A stretch of DNA of 64,000 nucleotides, from NCBI RefSeq assembly GCF_008831285.2, contig NC_045146.1, positions 4,972,972 through 5,036,971 of the forward strand. The letters run 5' to 3'. This document shows, one piece after another, positions 22,601 through 35,235 of the stretch (positions within the stretch are counted from its first letter, which is position 1; every line of letters starts with the position of its first letter). The notes beneath the pieces were generated by a model. It was not told the DNA's origin and ran no database searches. It was given only the letters and a program-made list of their open reading frames with translations. The stretch is from Nymphaea colorata. Taxonomy: Eukaryota > Streptophyta > Magnoliopsida > Nymphaeales > Nymphaeaceae. The position numbers and the translations under genes are program-made.

Positions 22601-23273
22601 CCACCACTTCCACAAGCATGCTTGTTTCAGTTTCCAGAGAACTGCAAGCATCAATTCGTCAAAAAAGAAGAACAAAAGTCACAATTTGGAGGCATTCGCG
22701 CCACCAACCATTGATCGCTTTCGTTAAACAACGTCAAGTGGATTCCGCACTTCCAAAGAGAATCCAGAACCAATTTTAAGTTCAAAATTGTCAAATCCCC
22801 CCTCTCACCTCAAGCAGAACCTCCTCCGGCTCGTTGTAGATAAGCGGGATCACGCGAGCCCCCGCAGACTCCACGAACTTCACGTACGACGCCGCGATGT
22901 AGGACGCATTCGAGGCGTTGTTCAGCCTCCCGCTGGCTCCATCCCCTGGGTGCGAGAGAATCCCGATAACCGGCCTGTAATTCAGTGCCGGATCCGGGAA
23001 CGGGCACCGCGAGAGCCGCTGCTGTTCAAGATTGGGCTCTCCAGGCAGAAGAAGAGATTGAGCCCTCGCCCGAGCAGCGCTCTTCGACAGGTTAATCAGA
23101 AGATGAATCCACAGAAAATTAAACACGTCCGTTGCCAGGATTTTTGATCTCGAAGTGGACGAAGCACACGATGATGGCGGCAATGGAGGAGGCGATGGGA
23201 GGGAGCTCGAAACCCTAACTCTACCGGCGTCGCTGCCGCGGCAGTCGGCTGAATCGCAGAGAGGAGGATACAT
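8215..23273 (-). CDS. GGH: Gamma-glutamyl hydrolase, ten exons
   Basis: Folate gamma-glutamyl hydrolase (peptidase C26, class I glutamine-amidotransferase fold): removes gamma-linked glutamates from folylpolyglutamates, normally in the vacuole after secretory entry. Exons: 22809-23273, 21452-21538, 16757-16846, 16111-16205, 12728-12788, 10077-10166, 9012-9074, 8838-8926, 8332-8424, 8215-8248. They join in phase to 388 codons plus TGA. Exon 1 has NYRPVIGILSHPGDGASG. The catalytic Cys lies in FAICLGFE (about residue 202) and the His and Glu in FQWHPE (about 315 and 317). The end YNYSPTYCGKAG...DEVYIF is family-typical. All introns are GT-AG except intron 5, which is GC-AG. The ATG at 23273 is the only in-frame ATG in exon 1, with an in-frame stop upstream. 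It adds about 47 residues before the signal-like FNFLWIHLLINLSKSAA segment, and an ACG at 23132 sits where the family usually starts. Confidence 0.93.
9540..9913. repeat. Foldback-like repeat of GTAC-word type in GGH intron 6
   Basis: Outer ends CATGTCACATGAGT and ACCCATGTGACATA are inverted repeats of about 13 bp. The left half carries GGTACTGG and GGGTACGGG words and the right half carries their complements (CCGTACCC, GCTGTACA), around an AT-rich centre. No clear target-site duplication is visible. Confidence 0.5.
10167..12727 (-). other. GGH intron 5 with GC-AG splice sites
   Basis: On the minus strand exon 5 ends CATCAG and the intron starts GCAAGTT (12727 downward). The acceptor TTTGATTGCAG lies just above 10166. 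The exon frames on both sides (LVMQNHQ then YGISPERF) join exactly as in known GGH proteins, so the GC donor is placed by protein homology and not by guess. The rest of the donor matches consensus perfectly, as is usual for GC-AG introns. Confidence 0.88.
12165..12458. repeat. CGTATCGTA-word island in GGH intron 5
   Basis: The segment is bounded by GTTGTAAAAAGCGTATCG on the left and CGATACGTACAAC on the right, which are related as imperfect inverted ends. Between them the words CGTATCG, GTATCGTAA and ATACG recur many times, interrupted by an AT-rich centre. It could be a non-autonomous element. Confidence 0.55.
15303..15348. repeat. (TG)n(TA)n microsatellite
   Basis: A short TG run followed by about 17 TA units, inside GGH intron 4. 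Confidence 0.95.
16847..21451 (-). other. GGH intron 2, 4.6 kb
   Basis: The largest GGH intron, between exons 2 and 3. It holds a (TA)n run (19572-19614) and GATTCAGAT/GATCC-type word islands near 20040-20310. Short open frames on both strands carry no recognised domain. Confidence 0.7.
19572..19614. repeat. (TA)n microsatellite
   Basis: About 20 TA units, with two small interruptions at the right end, inside GGH intron 2. Confidence 0.95.
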
Positions 23274-26200
23274 TCTTGCTCGTCTCCGGCAGAAATTTAG
23301 ATTTTAGAGTCAAATTCTCATTGGAAACCGAGGGGCCAGAGTTTTGATCACTTTCTGATGGAAAAGAAGAAGGGGGTGGACGACGAGAGACCTCACTCGT
23401 CGCCTGTGGAGTCCTTTCGGTGGTCCCCACTCGCAAGCAAGATAGTACATTCCGGAGAAAGAAAGATGAGTTTTGGGCAGTCGGCTCCAGAAGGGCACCT
23501 CTTTTAGGTGCACGTTTTGTCAATAATGCGAAAATGCGGTCTTCACATTTAAGAAATCCCCATATAAGGCCCACCCTTTGGGTAGTGTTTGATGGCCAAG
23601 AAGTTAAAAAGTTAACAAGAAAAGGGCATACCTCGACCGTTCGGTAGTTCAACTCTGGCTCAAATATCAGTTACGAAGAAGAAAAACATTATGCTGTATG
23701 TTTTTCTTTCTTGAGACTTTAACATGAAAAGTTAATATTTAGAAATGGACATTCACAACAGTTATTTCTTGTCTGTAATTATATTTATATATGAAATTAT
23801 ATTAAAAATATATTTTTCTTTCTAATCGAATGAGTCAAACCGAGCAGAGTCTCGGGCCTGGATTACAGGCAGAGCTGTGACTCGACCCACACCTGACTTC
23901 TTATCGAGCTGGGCTGGGCCGATGCCTAGCCCTACTTCCACGTACCAGCGAAAGAAGGAAACCCCTTATTGACAAGCGACTGCAAAAGAGGGAGATTCCC
24001 TATGACATGCACCATGTGCGTCCTGTTTCATATCCCTTTAATTGGAAACACTGAGGCATGCATAGGATGTAACCTTAGGCAAAAAATCGGGCATTTATTT
24101 CTTTGCCCGCTTGAGTGGTGATAATTTTGACGATTAGAAGCTTCATACTACCTTGCAGTGATCAACATTAAAATGGGAGTAAAGCATCAGTCCAAACCAG
24201 TCAGTATTTCTAACATGCAATTATTGACTTCAGCATATAAAATGTAATTTATCTGCAAGCTATTAGAGAGGACAAATGGCCTTAGTGCTCCTAAAGTGAT
24301 AAAAATATTTCAATGATAACACAAATATTGTTATTTTGTTCGGTGAAGGTAAGGAGAATAACAACCCGCTGCCCAAAAAAGACCCGAAAGCCCTCCTATT
24401 CCCTCTGTTCCTGGGGTTTTGCGCTACATATGTTCTAAGTCTCCAGACCTATGTGGGGTATAGTACATTTATCAACTACATGTTTATGATATGAGGAAGT
24501 AGCACTCATAAGAATCAAACAGGTGACACAATAACATGAAAATCACTACAATATGAGCGACACTCCCTCATATTAAGAGGCCGGACTAAATGTGTAAGAT
24601 GTCTTGTGTCGACAACAAGGCATCAACGTGTTCCGGTATTTCAAAGTTGTATATATTATAAATTTGAAAAAGAAAAACTTATGCATCAAAAGCAAGAGGC
24701 AGCTGCCCGTAAGACTTCCTAGCCACTGACCTTCCCAAGTGCGAGAAACATTCCAAGGCAGTAAAATGTTTCAATTGTAGTTTTTGGAAGGCTTTGTTTC
24801 TGCTGAACATCTCTGGTAATATGGTGCTGAACACACATTTTAAGTTTAAGAAGAGAAATATGTTTCATAAGAAAGTTTGGATGTGTTTGAATGACACTCT
24901 AAAGAGACCTATTTCTTTAATCAATTTCTGACATAGTCAGCAGACCTGTGATCTGGACTTGGATGGGGCTGATGCCTAGGTCACTGGGTTAGAAAGTTGA
25001 CTAGGCGACTAAGTTGGGTTAGGTCTTAATTTTTATGGTACAATGTTTTTTATACAAATAAATGAATACGGTAAGTTTTCAAGGCTTCACATTTAATTTT
25101 TTAGTCTGCCAAAATGAATAACATGTAATGTGAGTGGTTAGCAAATGTTTAGTAAAGTTAGTTGTTGGTTGTCCAACAAGGCAATCACTTGAGAAAAAGA
25201 CAGCCTAAGTGGTGCATGTTCTCAGCTCTCTTTTCATTAGCAAGCTGCTGAAAATGAATATCAATGTAAGTTTGCAATAGGATAAAAACAACTTTAAAAT
25301 CGTCACATATCCATATTTTTTCACAAAATAACTCAGTTTCTAAAAATGCAAGACAAAAGAGAACATGCAATTAGTTACATTCTCAGTGGGATCTGACCTG
25401 TGACCCAGTAAATGAATGATGCTAGCGGACTCCGGCAATTCACAAGTCAGATCGATTAGTTTGGAAACTATGATGTTTGAAACTCTATTTTGCAACTATT
25501 TTGTGTTCTTATGACGGTACCAAAATAGATATTTTCTATTTTAAAAAAATATGAAAAGGGGTACCAGGTTATTCGAAAACATCATTTTGTTGAGACTTGG
25601 TTTTCCATAACTCCAATTTCGATTGTTACTCAAACACGGTTAGAAATGTCATTTCAAAGGGAAATGGACATTTTACCTGCCAAAACGATGTTTAAGGATA
25701 TCATAAATGGACCCTTTGTAACCATTATTTAGTTTAAAAAAAGGAACCTGCACTTGCTATATGTGCCCCACTTAGCTAAGACTTTGAATGGAGGCGGAGC
25801 ACCGCAACATCCAAATGAGATACCAGCAGGAAGATCCAAGTCAATGTCGATAACATTATGGCCAAACTTTCTTCCGTTTGAAGAGGCCAATAATAGGACA
25901 GCTCTTTAAACGAAGCCTTTTTTGGTAGTGTAAATTAATTAGACTCCTTGCAGGAGCATTTCTGTGACACTCTATAGTCGTAGAAAGCACAAAACAAACA
26001 CGAGACTGAATGTCTTGAAATGCTCAGTCTCATTTATCTCAACATTGTGCTAATGTTTGTGGATGTGACAGAAAATAGTGTTGGAGACATATCTCATAAG
26101 GATGAGTTGGGTTTCTTATGACACCTTATGACCACCATGAAACATAGCTAATGGAAGAGTCATATGTTATTTCTACACATACATAACTGGGGGATAGTTT

Positions 26201-27249
26201 TTTGCAATGGCAAAGCCACATCAACTTTTTCACATGCTCACCTAGATCCTTATACAGTTTTCAATTGAAAATGTCACTTGAGTTCTCTTTCATTTTAGAG
26301 TATTCTATTAAATTGTCTATCACTCACACCTAAGTTGTGATAATGTTAAAAATAAATGTGCATATATGTATGTCATTTCTTTCCTTTATTATAAAAAACA
26401 TAGCATTAATGATAAAACAACAGTTTTGACTTTCAGTTTACTTTTAGAATTAAAATTCACATAAAGACTAAATTCTTGAATTTCTTTCTTACATGATGAA
26501 TCTAATAATTTCGGTAGTGGAAAATCTAAGACCTTATGCTATTTTTTATAAATAAAATATTTTTTTGGCTTTGTCTAAAGTTTAGAAAGCAGCATTGACT
26601 TTAAAAACCTAGAGTTCCTTTATAATGGCAACTCATGTGTTCTGAGGAGGAGTGAAGATGGCAGGTTATATGTTTTGAGCAGATGTGAATGGAGCTTTCC
26701 GGCTGCATGTCATAGGGGGATGGATCCTCTCACGCCTCCCCGTAATATATAACCTATTTGGGTTCCTTTATATATTATACCCATCGTAAATTTAGAAGAG
26801 AAGGAAGTCAAATCTTTTATTTTGTTATGATTAAAACGTAAAATATCTTTTTAATTTACAAAAAAAATGATTTTTTGAAAAATATTGTACATATACAGTT
26901 TAGAATATGAAAAAAAAATATGAATACTGCAAAAAATAAATGTATGACTTTCTAAGACTCGTTAATTAGGTTTTTACCAAAATGTGATAACGTTATAACT
27001 GAAATATATGTATATGTGTTATATAAGATAAAAATAAGTATATCTCATATATTAATAATAGAGAAAGTAATAATTTTTTTGTGTTAAAGCTGATTACTAA
27101 GATTTCTGGCTGTCATGGCAATTGCAGCCAAAAGAGAAAAAAATGACCTAAGTTAGAGAAGGCAGCATCAAATAAAAATGTGGAGTTATGTCTTTTCTAT
27201 TTATGTTTTATAATTTTTTTATCAAGTTAAATTTTTCACTATGTTCTTG
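23274..27249. other. Gene-free interval upstream of GGH
   Basis: The first few hundred bases must hold the GGH 5'UTR and promoter, but no convincing TATA box or start site can be fixed. A short island at 23830-23930 is rich in GAGTC/GACTC and GGGCT words. The remainder is ordinary AT-rich sequence without a supported gene. Open frames at 23221-23652 have no recognisable content. Confidence 0.55.
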
Positions 27250-29230
27250 TTTGCACGCGAAGAAAAATGCCAACGTCAAGAGAGAATATTACAGATAAAA
27301 GAAAACAACCAATATGCAGTTCAAGAGCAGGTTCATTAGAACCACCTCATGCATTAAGGATCACTACACAATAGTTTATAGTTGATGACAACTTACATTC
27401 AACTTATTTGAAGTCAACTGAAAGTGATGATGTAACCATTGATAAAGTTGAAGAAGCAATGCATGTATGAAAGACAAATTGACAAAGATTTTTTTCGGTT
27501 TGGAATAATTACGAAGAAGTAATTGTGTGTATTATAAAAAAGGTAGATCCAAGTATTGCAAAACAACATTTGGAAGTATATAAGGAAGTACATCATCGAT
27601 AAGAAGATACAAAAGTATTTTGCATGTCCTGGTAGCAAAAAATAATACACTTTGAGTTTTGTTGTTAATGAAGTTTCAGGTCATTCAAAAGAATTGATGA
27701 TTAAGGGTGCCAACCTTGACGCAAAAAAATAAGAGAAATTTTAACAAAGATGATTGTTTTTCATGAATACACATTTAATATGGTTGAACATTGCTAGTTT
27801 AGATTTTTACAGAAGCTTGCTTTCCCAAATTGGTCACTCATTTCAAGGGTAACGACAAAAGAGATTTTATAAAATTATATAGTGCAATAAAAAAGAAGTC
27901 GAATGAGTATTTCAAAGGTATTACATCTATTGGCTTGACAACATATATTGGGACATCAAGTCAACAAATTAGTTATAATCTATTACAATTCACTTCATAG
28001 ATCATGCACGGATACTTCAAAATCATATTACCAGTTTTATTTAGATAGAACCACAACATACAGTGATATTTTAGTAAATGTAATTGCTAAAAATCTTCAA
28101 TAATAAAAAATAAAGAAGAAATCAATGATAGTTGACCATGTTTTTTCAAATGACATTCTTGTAATGACATTGAAGGAAATTTTAGAGAAAATGGTGTAAA
28201 TTTATCCCAAGGCAATAAATTTTTTATATGCATTGTTGTGAACATACTTTAAATTTGATAGTGCAAGATATTTTATCTACTACCAAAGATGAAATTAGCA
28301 AGATTAGAGTGAAATCAAATATATAAAATGCTCCCCATCAAGACTTCACTGCTTTTTAGTTGTAAATGAATTAAAAATTCTCAATCAAAAGAAGCTAATA
28401 TTAAATGTTGCAACTTAGTGGAATTCTACTTTTGTGATATTAAAAATTGCACTTGAACATGGTTCCTAGAACCTGATGAATGGGAGAAAGTAGAACAAGT
28501 ATGTAATTTTCTTGATGTACTTTATAATGTTCTTGTGTTTTTTTAAGGTCCATTTATCCATTGTAAACTTGTTTTTCCTAAAAAGTTAGATGTCCAAAAA
28601 ACATTACAAGACAAAATTGACAATGCTTGCAAATTAATAAAGATAATGACAACTAAAATGAAAGGAAAGTTTCACAAATGTTGGAGATTATGTAATTTGT
28701 TGATGGCTATTGCATATATATTAGATCCAATGATAAAGTTGATATTATTAGAGTTTGTTTTTTATTTTTTTATACAAAATAAGAGAAAATGAGTAAATAA
28801 CATTAGTAAAAAGTACATTGCAAGAACTTTATGACCGTTGTATTACCAAGAATGAAGGTTTGAATGTAGATACTAAATGTGATTATAGTAATTTTAGGAA
28901 ACGGGGTGCTCATGTAGTAGTTCCAACCAGAGTGCCTACACTGGTGGCAATGCAATTTTTTGAGAGCTTTAAGTAAAATAGAAAATGTTCTTTTCAAATT
29001 CTCATATTGAATTGATGCAAAGATACTAGACCAAAATACTTCATTTTATCATAGATGGAAAATGATATATTGTCTATTATAATTATTATAGTTATGTTTG
29101 AATCCACTTTTAATACTGGAAGTCGAATCCTGGATGATAGTAAGAGTTAAGTGGCACTAAAGATGGTAAAAACATTAGTTTGTGAAGTGATTGGATAAGA
29201 CAATATGGTGATCCAATGAATATTGTGGTA
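27250..29230 (+). pseudogene. Decayed hAT-family transposase (BED-finger, RICESLEEPER-like)
   Basis: In scattered plus-strand frames I read, in family order: a BED zinc-finger remnant near 27480-27640 (VWNNYEEV, YCKTTFGSI), the HEYTFNMVEHC motif near 27755, a central section with EWEKVEQVCNFLDVLYNV near 28470-28530, the KMKGKFHKCW and LLMAIAYILDP segment near 28655-28740, and the C-terminal dimerisation motif FESTFNTGSRILDD near 29098-29140. Many stops and frameshifts make it inactive. Terminal inverted repeats were not identified. Confidence 0.8.
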
Positions 29231-29448
29231 GTATTACTAAAGGTAAGTGTATTTCTAACAAAATTTATAATGTTTATTTGTCTTTATATATTATAGTAGT
29301 CGTTTATTGATCAATTATTGTTGACTTCCTTGTTGACATTACTGAAGATAAATGATAGTATGATGTCCAGTTGTAATTACTTAAAGTGCAGGATGCTTAG
29401 TTGGGTGTACATGCAAGGAAGTGGTACAGTGACTCATTGGTAGTGTTC

Positions 29449-29482
<34 letters not shown>

Positions 29483-31859
29483 TGCTAAACACTGCAATTG
29501 AATTTTATTAGATAACTCATTAGGAACATAAACCCAAACAAGTATACTATTGAGGATCTTCGCAATGAAAGATTCCATTGTGCTCATTTATGTGCTTCTT
29601 TTATCTGCTTATGACTAAGGTGTTTCTTTTGATCACTTCCAGTTGATATTCTTTGTGCAAAATGACAACTTAAGATGGAATTTTTGTCGTTATGATATGC
29701 AAGTGGTTTCTTCCTTCACTCAGTTCACATGTGATTTTGATAAGTTATTGGATGAATTTTCATGTCAGAAGTTAACCATTTTTGGCAAATTGATTTACCT
29801 AAGTTCATTAATTATTATTGCTTCATATCTTCCTTGCATTATTTTAGCATCATTTCAAACTTGTTATGCAGTAAGCTTTAAACTTTTAATGTTGTTGTTG
29901 AATAACAAGGATGACAGCATATGTTGACATGATTCTTTGAATTAACTGGCAAAATTTTGTGAAGCTTGTTGATGAATTCAATAAGCAGAGCATCTCGAAG
30001 TTGAGTTCCAAAGTTAAAATGCTACATTGGATTCATGTGAATTTCCAAAGATGGAAGAGAGTTTCTATGCTAATCCTTTCCTAGGCTGCGTTTGTGAGAA
30101 AATCAAAGGATAATTGGTTTGTCATTACAAACTTACTTCTATATGTTAAATGTTTATTATTTATGAAAATCTTATATTTGTGTGGAATTGTTAGCAGTGT
30201 CTACAGTTGGTAGTTTAGGGCATAAGCTTTCACATATAGTAGACAATAATGATAATGACTGCTGTAGTCAGTAGAATGCCATATTTACTTTTCTAGTAAA
30301 AATTTGCCATCTAAGTGATTGACAATGAAGTCTGTTGCTTCTTTTCTATACAAAAAATCGTAAGTATGTTTAAAAATGCTTTTTATTAAAATCTCTCAAA
30401 TTTGACAATTGTTTCCATGTACAAGATGCAACAAGCAGGCTACAAATCAAGCACAAGGTTAGTGTCTAATTCCTACTCTTTGCCTAGATCAAGCTTGAGA
30501 GATGTTGTGTGCTTTGTGTCTCTTTTTTCTTTATGGTAGTATATGAAAAAGAGAGAGATATTAGAAGTGAAAATTTCTTATTTCTTGTATGGTTGCCAAG
30601 ATACTCATGAGATGTTAGGGTTGAGGCATTGTCCTATAGCCAATGTAACTGGAAATTACTATTGATCTGAATCGAGAAAAAGGGCGTTGCCAATTTATAT
30701 TGCTAGAGTTGGACTAAGGGTAGAGATGCTTGAGAGGGAACAAGGTGATATTGTGACATGAGGTACTTGGTAATGATTTTTCCCATATATTAGGAGGCCA
30801 CTTATGACATCTTTAGCCATGAGTTGAAGAGAATGAACCCAACTAATGCTGTAAGTGACTTACGGTGGTGCGCCTGTAAACAAGCTGCTTTTGTAATCAA
30901 TATTTAGGAAGAAACAAGTATGAAATCAAGGTCTACAATATAATGTATTAACGTGCATGTCTATTGATGCCTCTACTTATTGTTGTGTTGTGCATTATAC
31001 ACTTAGGGGGAAGGGGGGCAAGTGCTAGTAAGTTTCCTCTTAGCTGGCATTAACAATAGAGAACTTCTATGGAATTTTTTTTGCCAAAATGTGCATGGTT
31101 GGTCCAAAGAAATTAGGGAAAATTGTAAACTTGACATAAAAGTTGCATGATTAGTAATTACAAAGATGACATTGTTGAAAACATTGGACCAGGTTAAGAG
31201 GTTTTCAGGAGCCTCCCCTAATTGTTTCTTCTTTTGTCTTTTTTACTTTTATGATAAACTATGACCTTAATTCTTCAGATACATTTTAAAAGGCCCTCAT
31301 TGATCAACTGATGCATATGGATGGAAGCTCATTTAAACAAGTTTGGTGAGTCATTGTATCGTCTCGCGCATCATATTAAAGAGTTAAAAGAAAAAAAATT
31401 AAATAAGGTGAGCTTGAAATCAACATTGTATCATCGATTTGATCCCAAGCCTATTCTATGAAGCTTGAGCTCAAACTTGAGTTTTTGTACTGGGCCGAGA
31501 TTTGGCTCGTGTTCAGCCATACCAAAGAATGACAAAACTGCAACATGGACTCATATTCCTTCTTAGGAACACACTTCCTGATAACTTGGTGTACACAATA
31601 TCTAAACAACTTTCACTTATCCCAATAATAATGCTTCACATGTACAGAAATCAATCTCTCTTTCTTGTTCTAATACACAAGGAGTCACTCAATTATCAAA
31701 TGATTTACAATGTTTGCAAAATCAAGAGACAAGTAATGCCCGTACCACCATTACATGCTTCTTTAAAAAAGAATCACCGGCAAACCTTTAGTATTAATAG
31801 AATTCCTCTTTCCTAAAGACATGATATGTTACTACATGTTCGCTTCCCTTTTGTCTCAA
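29231..31859. other. Gene-free interval
   Basis: Contains a (TA)n(CA)n run (29449-29482). No gene or recognisable domain is supported on either strand. The frames at 29643-29927 and 31502-31816 match nothing I know. Confidence 0.5.
29449..29482. repeat. (TA)n(CA)n microsatellite
   Basis: A TA run followed by about nine CA units. Confidence 0.9.
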
Positions 31860-31899
31860 ATGTCAAGAACAAACTTTTATAGCAACAAGTCCCAATAAA

Positions 31900-32325
31900 T
31901 TAACCTAGATTTTGTGTCTTTCTTGCTTATAAGATAACCACCATCTACATGATTAGAATATGCAACCACCTTTGAGCCAAGTAGATAAGATTCGAACTTA
32001 TCCAATGCAATTACTACCTTGAGCAGTTCCTATAACAAGGCTTAGTGTCTTTCTTGCTTATAAAATATCAAAAGGCTATATGCATAGCATATATAACCAC
32101 CTTTAAGCCATGTAGATCAGATTCAACAAATATTACCCTAAGCAACTTTTCTCTGTTGTACTATTCACTTGAGCATTTGAGATAATCTTGCTTGTGGTAG
32201 ATCATGAATTTCTTATCTACTTTCAATTCTTAAATGGCTTCAACGGTGCATAGATACATCACACATTATCTCAAAAGGAAGTACCGAACTAGGAGATCTT
32301 AGAATGAGAAGACATTCTTCAGACC
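31900..32325 (-). pseudogene. Athila-type Ty3/gypsy RNase H remnant with internal duplication
   Basis: On the minus strand, from 32325 downward, I read PFEIMCDVS, then VDKKFMIYHK, then REKLL, and finally LDKFESYLLGSKVVAYSNH followed by GGYLISKKD near 31920-32000. This is the order of the RNase H domain of Athila-like Ty3/gypsy elements. A block of about 130 bp is present twice (about 31911-32035 and 32043-32155, both beginning GTGTCTTTCTTGCTTATAA). Stops and a frameshift are present. It abuts the left edge of the Tat-type LTR. Confidence 0.7.
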
Positions 32326-32330
32326 AAAGC

Positions 32331-34306
32331 CAAAGTTTGGATCAAACTCAAGAATTTCAACTCAAAATCCTAAGTTGATGCCAAAATAACAATTTTCGAT
32401 ACTATTGAGTGTTGCGCGTGTGCGCACAGATCTCCCCTTTGTTTTGAGTCTCAATTATGTGAAAGAAACATTAAAAATATGCTTTGAGCCTAAACCACTT
32501 ATCTAATCCTTGATTTGAGCCTCAAACATCGACTAGAATGCATTGGAAACCAAGTGAACCTGATCCAGATCTAAAACGAGCCTGGAACCACCCAAAATGA
32601 AGTCAGACCCGTTCGTAACAAAAGACAATTTTTTTTCTTTAAAATATGCGTTTTAAAAATATGATCTATATGTTTTTTTTGTGTGTGGGACACCCTTGGA
32701 AGCTAGGGAGGTGAAAGCCACCCCTTATTGGTCCAAAACGAGCCAATAGGGGGGTGTTTTGCCCCCTCTTCTATGTGCCCCTGGGCCGTGCTTGTGCAGG
32801 GCCTGCACCCTTCACAAGCCCTATTTTGGTTAAAAACCATCCCCATTTGGTCTGTTGTATGGGAACTAGCCCTACCAACACCTCCCAAAGGGTGTTTGCA
32901 GGGCTAAGAGCCAATTCCATTCGTCAAGACCTATCTTAAAAAAAGTTAAAATAATTTAAAAATACTTACAATTCACATGAAAATGTTGTTAAATTCAAAA
33001 AAATTCAAATTTTTAGTTTTGGCTCCAAAACTCTCTATAAATACATTCAAAATCATATCTCTTGGGCATAAGCTAACATTTAGTAAACCTCTAGTGCTTT
33101 CTCATTTGAAGACTTAGAGTTTTTCTCCCAACCTCTCACCACATTTCTCTCCTCTTATCTTCTTCTTCTTCTCCAACCTTAAGAACAAGTTTCTCCTACT
33201 TCCACTCTTCAAGGGAGCACAACGAGACCTCATGGAGAGACGTCCTCAACACCTTGGACCTTCACTCAAGGAAGCTTTAGGATCATCCAGAGAAAGAGGC
33301 TCGTTTTCTAAATGCATTTTTGTTAGAGGTATGTAGTCATCCTACCATTTTCATTTCTTTTCATTTCTCTTTGCCTTCTTCCTGTGGTCATACAAGAGAA
33401 CTCTAAAGATCTCCTATCCAGAGTCAATAGCTACTCTTGAGTGCATGAGAACATGATCAAGGCAAAATATTTTTAAATATGCTTCTTCCATCTCTTTGCT
33501 CATTGAATGTGTGCATCGTTCATATTTGAGATGATGTTCATGCATAGCTTTTTTATTAATATGCGAATGAACAGTAAGAATGAGTGCTTGGAATTTCGTT
33601 GTTATATGTTGATTTTTGGGTTAGAATTTGTCCAACCTAGGAAAACTCCTTACGAATGCATACATGTTAAAATGCATCTTTATGACATTTTTACGTTTAG
33701 CATTTCTCTTAATCACCCAATTAGGGATCTCAATAAGAGCTTTCTTACGTTATTATCTTTTTATTTCATGTGTGCATGATTTTCCTCCATACTCAATGGT
33801 GGGAGAAATAAATTTAGTTGTCATATATGAAAAATATTTAGAGTCATGTTTTTAAAAGAATTTCGAAAGAACCCTCTTCAATTAGGTCTTGGAGACTTAG
33901 CCTAGACTCGTGCATAAGCCCAAGTTCCTCTCTGGCCTACATAAAAAAATTGAAGTCGGAAATGCTCGAAGTTATCTATTGATTTTAATTTTCATATAAG
34001 CATATGAGTATATACATGTTATATATGTATACATGTACATTAATATCCCTTTTTATCTTTCTCTCTCTTTGACTTAGCATATTCTTTTATAGTTCATATA
34101 CATATCCATATAAATAAATATATAAGTGTATTCAACTTTCTCTTTCTAGAATCTCTCTCTCTCTTCGAGTTAATACTTTCCTTTTCAAACTTTCCTGTAT
34201 ATATATATATATATATATATGCATTTCTCTATTTTTCACTCTCCAAAATCTTCTTCGCTCTCTCTCTCTTTCTCTTAGATTTAAGAACTTACTTTTATAA
34301 ATTTTC

Positions 34307-34353
<47 letters not shown>

Positions 34354-35235
34354 TACATCTCTCTCTCCCTTTAAAATTTTTCTTTCTTTCTTTTTCTTTT
34401 TCCCTTTTTCTCAATTTGTCTTCCCTTTAAATATTTTCTTTTTATTTATTTTCTTTCTTTTATTCTTTTAAATATCTCTTTCCTAAGATCTAAGATTTTA
34501 ATTTCTATTTATCAACTTCACTAAGACCAAAACTCAAGTAACGACCCAATATTGAAAACATGTTTGATGGTCTACAACCCCATTTCACTTTCAAATATTT
34601 TTCTCCCTTCATAAGAATATTTTGGACAAATATGTTAATAAATATAAATGTATGTGATGGTATGGATATCCTTAGATGAATAATATGATAGGAATGAATA
34701 ATTACTTTCAATCATATAAAATCGATGCATTCATACATTCACATTTACTTATGGAATCAAGAATAATCACATGCAATTCTCTAAAAGAACTTAAGCAAGA
34801 TGAAATGAAACCCCAGTTTGTTAGTAGCCATATTAGAGCACAATCTTAAACCTACTTAAGTTCTTAAGTGAACAATAAATTGATTTTGAAAAGAAATCTT
34901 TAAAGTATCCATATCGTCTCTCAATGATTTCCAAATGATATTTGCAAAGATTTATTGATTGAAAAATCTTCCAAATTAAAATGGTTTATTCTCTTAAACG
35001 ATACTTCAAAATTTTCTCATCCAAAAGTATTTAAAACATCAAATATTTAACACCACATTTAAAATGAAGAAGATGTTGAAGTAAAAATGAAATAAATTAA
35101 AAATAAATATAGTCATTGGATTAGTTACCCCAATGAAGGCACGGATGGGTCCCCTTCTTTCTCAATTATAAAATAAAACTTTGTTTATCCAAAGCACTCA
35201 AAAAACCAAAATAAATTTTAAGGATGCAAACAAAT
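32331..35235 (+). repeat. 5' LTR of Tat-type element (left-truncated)
   Basis: Matches the 3' LTR from AAAGTTTGGATCAAACTC at about 32333 and, after a 1.1-kb stretch absent from the other LTR, from TTTTTTATTAATATGC at about 33550 to GGATGCAAACAAATA at 35235. The unique part includes a promoter-like CTCTATAAATACA at 33034 and a CT-rich leader. Immediately right, TAGCGACCATGATGGGAC looks like a mutated primer-binding site. Two (TA)n runs lie inside. Confidence 0.75.
34197..34353. repeat. (TA)n and (TA)n(CA)n microsatellites in 5' LTR
   Basis: TA runs at 34197-34220 and 34308-34331, the second continuing as CA units to 34353. Expanded versions occupy the equivalent place in the 3' LTR. Confidence 0.9.

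Noticed and set aside
23221-23652. 143-codon minus-strand frame upstream of GGH
   Set aside because: Overlaps the GGH 5' end in another frame, no recognisable domain and no homologous start; likely promoter/5'UTR sequence.
29643-29927. 94-codon plus-strand frame
   Set aside because: Ordinary composition but no domain, no homologous neighbours and no splice evidence.
34132-34350. Minus-strand frame of YIYIYI and RERERE repeats
   Set aside because: Translation of TA and CT microsatellites in the LTR.
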